Shown one piece after another: positions 62,490 to 64,000 of a DNA stretch of 64,000 bases (position 1 is its first letter; each line of letters opens with the position of its first letter). The DNA is from DASXHZ01 sp036488085 (GTDB taxonomy: Bacteria > Acidobacteriota > Thermoanaerobaculia > Gp7-AA8), in the NCBI GenBank assembly GCA_036488085.1, contig DASXHZ010000012.1:62001-126000 (forward strand), written 5' to 3'. Under the pieces are notes generated by a model. It saw only the letters and a program-made list of their open reading frames with translations. It had not been told where the DNA came from and did no database searches. A program made the translations under genes and the position numbers.

Positions 62490-62621
62490 TCAATGAGCGA
62501 ATTCGACGAGAGCGGCGCCGAATGCGATCGCGAACGACGGCAAGGTGACGGTGAGCAGCACGCGCCAGCTCGAGCGGCCGCCGCGCATGTCTTCGATGGT
62601 GGTGTGGATGAAGGCGGTCAC
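62490..62621 (-). CDS. 43-aa single-pass membrane protein
   Basis: A short frame with GTG start in the previous stop (GTGA). It reads TAFIHTTIEDMRGGRSSWR, then a TM-like stretch (VLLTVTLPSFAIAFGAALV) ending EFAH. The coupling on one side and a strong RBS for the next gene right after its stop support it as a real small gene. Topology would place about 19 residues on the cytosolic side. Its role is unknown; it may anchor or regulate a neighbouring protein. Confidence 0.6.
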   Translation of the reverse strand: MTAFIHTTIEDMRGGRSSWRVLLTVTLPSFAIAFGAALVEFAH

Positions 62622-62968
62622 TGGCGCACCGCCGTCGCTGAGGCAGCGGCCACTTCCGGCGCCACCGGCTGCTGCTGTCCTACCGGCACGGTGCGGGTGC
62701 CGAATGCGTCGCGCGGCCAGACTTCGAGCGGGAGCTGACGGCCGGCGTGTTCGTATGCGGTCGTATGCTTCCCGGCGAGCAGTTCGATCGAGCCGGTGGC
62801 GGGAATCAGGTAATCGGAGCCCTCATAACGGAAGGGCGTTCCGGGCGTGCCGACGAAACGGTACGAGACCGTCGTGATTCCGCACGACGGCGCCGGAGCG
62901 GCGCCACGGCTGAAGATGGAAGCGAGGTGGAGCTGGGTGGCGAGGGCGGCGACGAGGAGCGGTGTCAT
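62618..62968 (-). CDS. Small secreted protein heading the signalling operon
   Basis: A 116-aa precursor with an N-terminal hydrophobic region (PLLVAALATQLHLASIFS). The mature part is beta-like (GITTVSYRFVGTPGTPFRYEG, TGSIELLAGKHTTAYEHAG), possibly a single Ig-like fold, with an Ala/Pro/Gln tail. AAGGAA lies before the ATG. It is the first gene of the minus-strand operon that extends to 54.26 kb. It may be a periplasmic sensor or ligand; no family is recognised. Confidence 0.65.
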   Translation of the reverse strand: MTPLLVAALATQLHLASIFSRGAAPAPSCGITTVSYRFVGTPGTPFRYEGSDYLIPATGSIELLAGKHTTAYEHAGRQLPLEVWPRDAFGTRTVPVGQQQPVAPEVAAASATAVRQ

Positions 62969-63079
62969 TGTCGTGTTCCTTCTTTCGGGACTCCTCTAGT
63001 CCAAACGTCACACCACGGGCGTACAAGACATAAATGATAGTCACACCTATACTTAGCGGTATTACGGTTCAGGACGACG

Positions 63080-63096
63080 TGTCCAGAATCTGGACA
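63080..63096. promoter_or_regulatory. Palindrome TGTCCAGAATCTGGACA, copy 2
   Basis: A perfect 17-bp inverted repeat (8-bp arms) ends 5 bp before ATG 63102 of a sigma-54-type regulator and lies 112 bp upstream of the divergent operon. The inner 15 bp match the site at 37030-37044. Its position over the RBS region fits autorepression; for the divergent operon it could be an activator site. Confidence 0.65.
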
Positions 63097-63101
63097 GGCG
63101 T

Positions 63102-64000
63102 ATGATCGGCAGCCAAATGCCGGACAGTCGAGGCCGAATCCTCATCGTCGACGACGATGCGACGATCGTTGCCGGTCTGGAAGCGCTCCTCAGCGACGAC
63201 TGGGAGGTTCGTACGGCGACCACCGGCCGCGACGCGATCGTGGCGTTCGGCGAGTTTTCCCCCGACGTCGTCGTGCTCGACGTTCAGTTACCGGACGCCT
63301 ACGGGCTCGATCTTCTCCACCAGTTCAAGATGTACGCGGAGACGGTCGAGGTGGTGATGATGTCGGGCGTCGGAACATTCGACCGGGTCGTGGAGGCGAT
63401 GAAGCTGGGCGCCGGAACGTTCCTGCAGAAGCCGTTCGACTACAAGACGCTCGACGTTGCGCTCGCGCAGGCGTCGCAGGTCGCGGAGCGGAACCGCGAG
63501 ATCATGGCGCTGCGGCGCGCCGGCGCGTCGGGCACTGCCAGCCTTCCCGGCATGTCGCCGGAGATCAAGCGGCTGAACGAGATGATCGACGACATCGCGC
63601 GCGCGCCCTCGTCCGTGCTCATCGAAGGAGAGTCGGGGACGGGCAAAGGCGTCCTCGCGAAGATCATTCACGAGCGTTCGCCCCGCGCGCGCGCACCGTT
63701 CGTCGACCTCAATTGCGCCGGCCTCTCGAAGGAGCTCCTGGAGTCGGAGCTGTTCGGCCACGAGCGCGGCGCATTCACGAATGCGATGAGCACGAAGCCG
63801 GGCCTCTTCGAGATCGCGGGAGACGGCTCGCTCTTCCTCGACGAGATCGGCGAGATGGAGATCACGGTGCAGGCACGCGTGCTGAAGGCGCTCGAAGACA
63901 AACGGTTTCGCCGCGTCGGCGGCGTGCGCGATCTGAAGGCCGATTTCCGGCTGATCGCCGCCACGAACCGCGACCTGAAGTCGGAAGTCGGCGCCGGCCG
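63102..64000 (+). CDS. NtrC-family sigma-54-dependent response regulator (3' end cut by window)
   Basis: The first 299 residues are visible. The receiver (about 8-125) has ILIVDDDATIVAGL, VVVLDVQLPDAYG and FLQKPFDY. The AAA+ domain starts near 150 with Walker A IEGESGTGKG and has ESELFGHERGAFTNA (a GAFTNA form of the GAFTGA loop) and Walker B GSLFLDEIGEM. The HTH lies beyond the window. The protein should activate sigma-54 promoters. It begins at ATG 63102, or ATG 63117. It is divergent from the eleven-gene operon, a likely target or source of phosphate. Confidence 0.92.
   Translation, partial: MIGSQMPDSRGRILIVDDDATIVAGLEALLSDDWEVRTATTGRDAIVAFGEFSPDVVVLDVQLPDAYGLDLLHQFKMYAETVEVVMMSGVGTFDRVVEAMKLGAGTFLQKPFDYKTLDVALAQASQVAERNREIMALRRAGASGTASLPGMSPEIKRLNEMIDDIARAPSSVLIEGESGTGKGVLAKIIHERSPRARAPFVDLNCAGLSKELLESELFGHERGAFTNAMSTKPGLFEIAGDGSLFLDEIGEMEITVQARVLKALEDKRFRRVGGVRDLKADFRLIAATNRDLKSEVGAG

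Noticed and set aside
62493..62738. Plus-strand 81-aa ORF
   Set aside because: It overlaps a minus-strand small gene that has stop-start coupling and a TM segment, and it lacks an RBS of its own.

Overview
The window is high-GC bacterial DNA, densely coding and rich in four-base stop/start overlaps. By eye it fits a soil-type Gram-negative such as an Acidobacteriota member. The reasons are an outer-membrane polysaccharide export apparatus, many HEFNN-type histidine kinases, TPR-containing sigma/anti-sigma proteins, and heptamer microsatellites of a kind I associate with that phylum. The phylum assignment is an inference, not a measurement. No rRNA, tRNA, IS element, phage gene or CRISPR array was recognised.

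Region 1 (1-27.1 kb) is an exopolysaccharide/O-antigen locus. It holds about eleven glycosyltransferases (GT2, GT4 and an RGP-like one), two GT-C-like membrane proteins, two O-antigen ligase/Wzy-like proteins, an FkbM methyltransferase, a sugar epimerase/dehydratase and a NodU/CmcH carbamoyltransferase. It ends in an export and control block: a beta-barrel protein, a Wza-like SLBB export protein, a Wzz/BY-kinase and its PHP-type tyrosine phosphatase. No Wzx flippase or initiating phosphoglycosyl transferase was recognised, so the full pathway must extend outside the window.

Region 2 (27.1-38.5 kb) starts with a compact ArsR-SdpI-rhodanese operon. It continues with a dense set of two-component proteins (HisKA_2 kinase, REC-PAS-HK-REC hybrid, a lone H-box fragment, REC-HK, REC, CHASE3-HK, REC-EAL) and a ClC channel with CBS domains.

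Region 3 (38.5-48.5 kb) encodes secreted proteins: a lytic-transglycosylase-tailed protein, an FG-GAP-like protein, Cys-rich and carboxypeptidase-regulatory-like proteins. It also carries an unusual HTH-ECF sigma fusion coupled to a zinc-finger/TPR anti-sigma candidate. Region 4 (48.5-54.2 kb) has a second TPR + XRE pair, a striking array of about 26 hairpin-forming 21-bp repeats, and an operon around a protealysin-like (cytosolic-type M4) metalloprotease closed by a strong terminator.

Region 5 (54.2-63.0 kb) is an apparent eleven-gene minus-strand operon. It runs from small secreted/membrane proteins through an Hpt-REC-GGDEF protein, hybrid kinases and receivers to a TonB-receptor remnant, YfiR and a CHASE8 histidine kinase. 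A divergent sigma-54-type response regulator, cut by the window end, follows. The same rare palindrome (GTCCAGAwTCTGGAC) lies in front of this regulator and in front of the kinase/EAL pair at 37 kb, which suggests a shared regulator.
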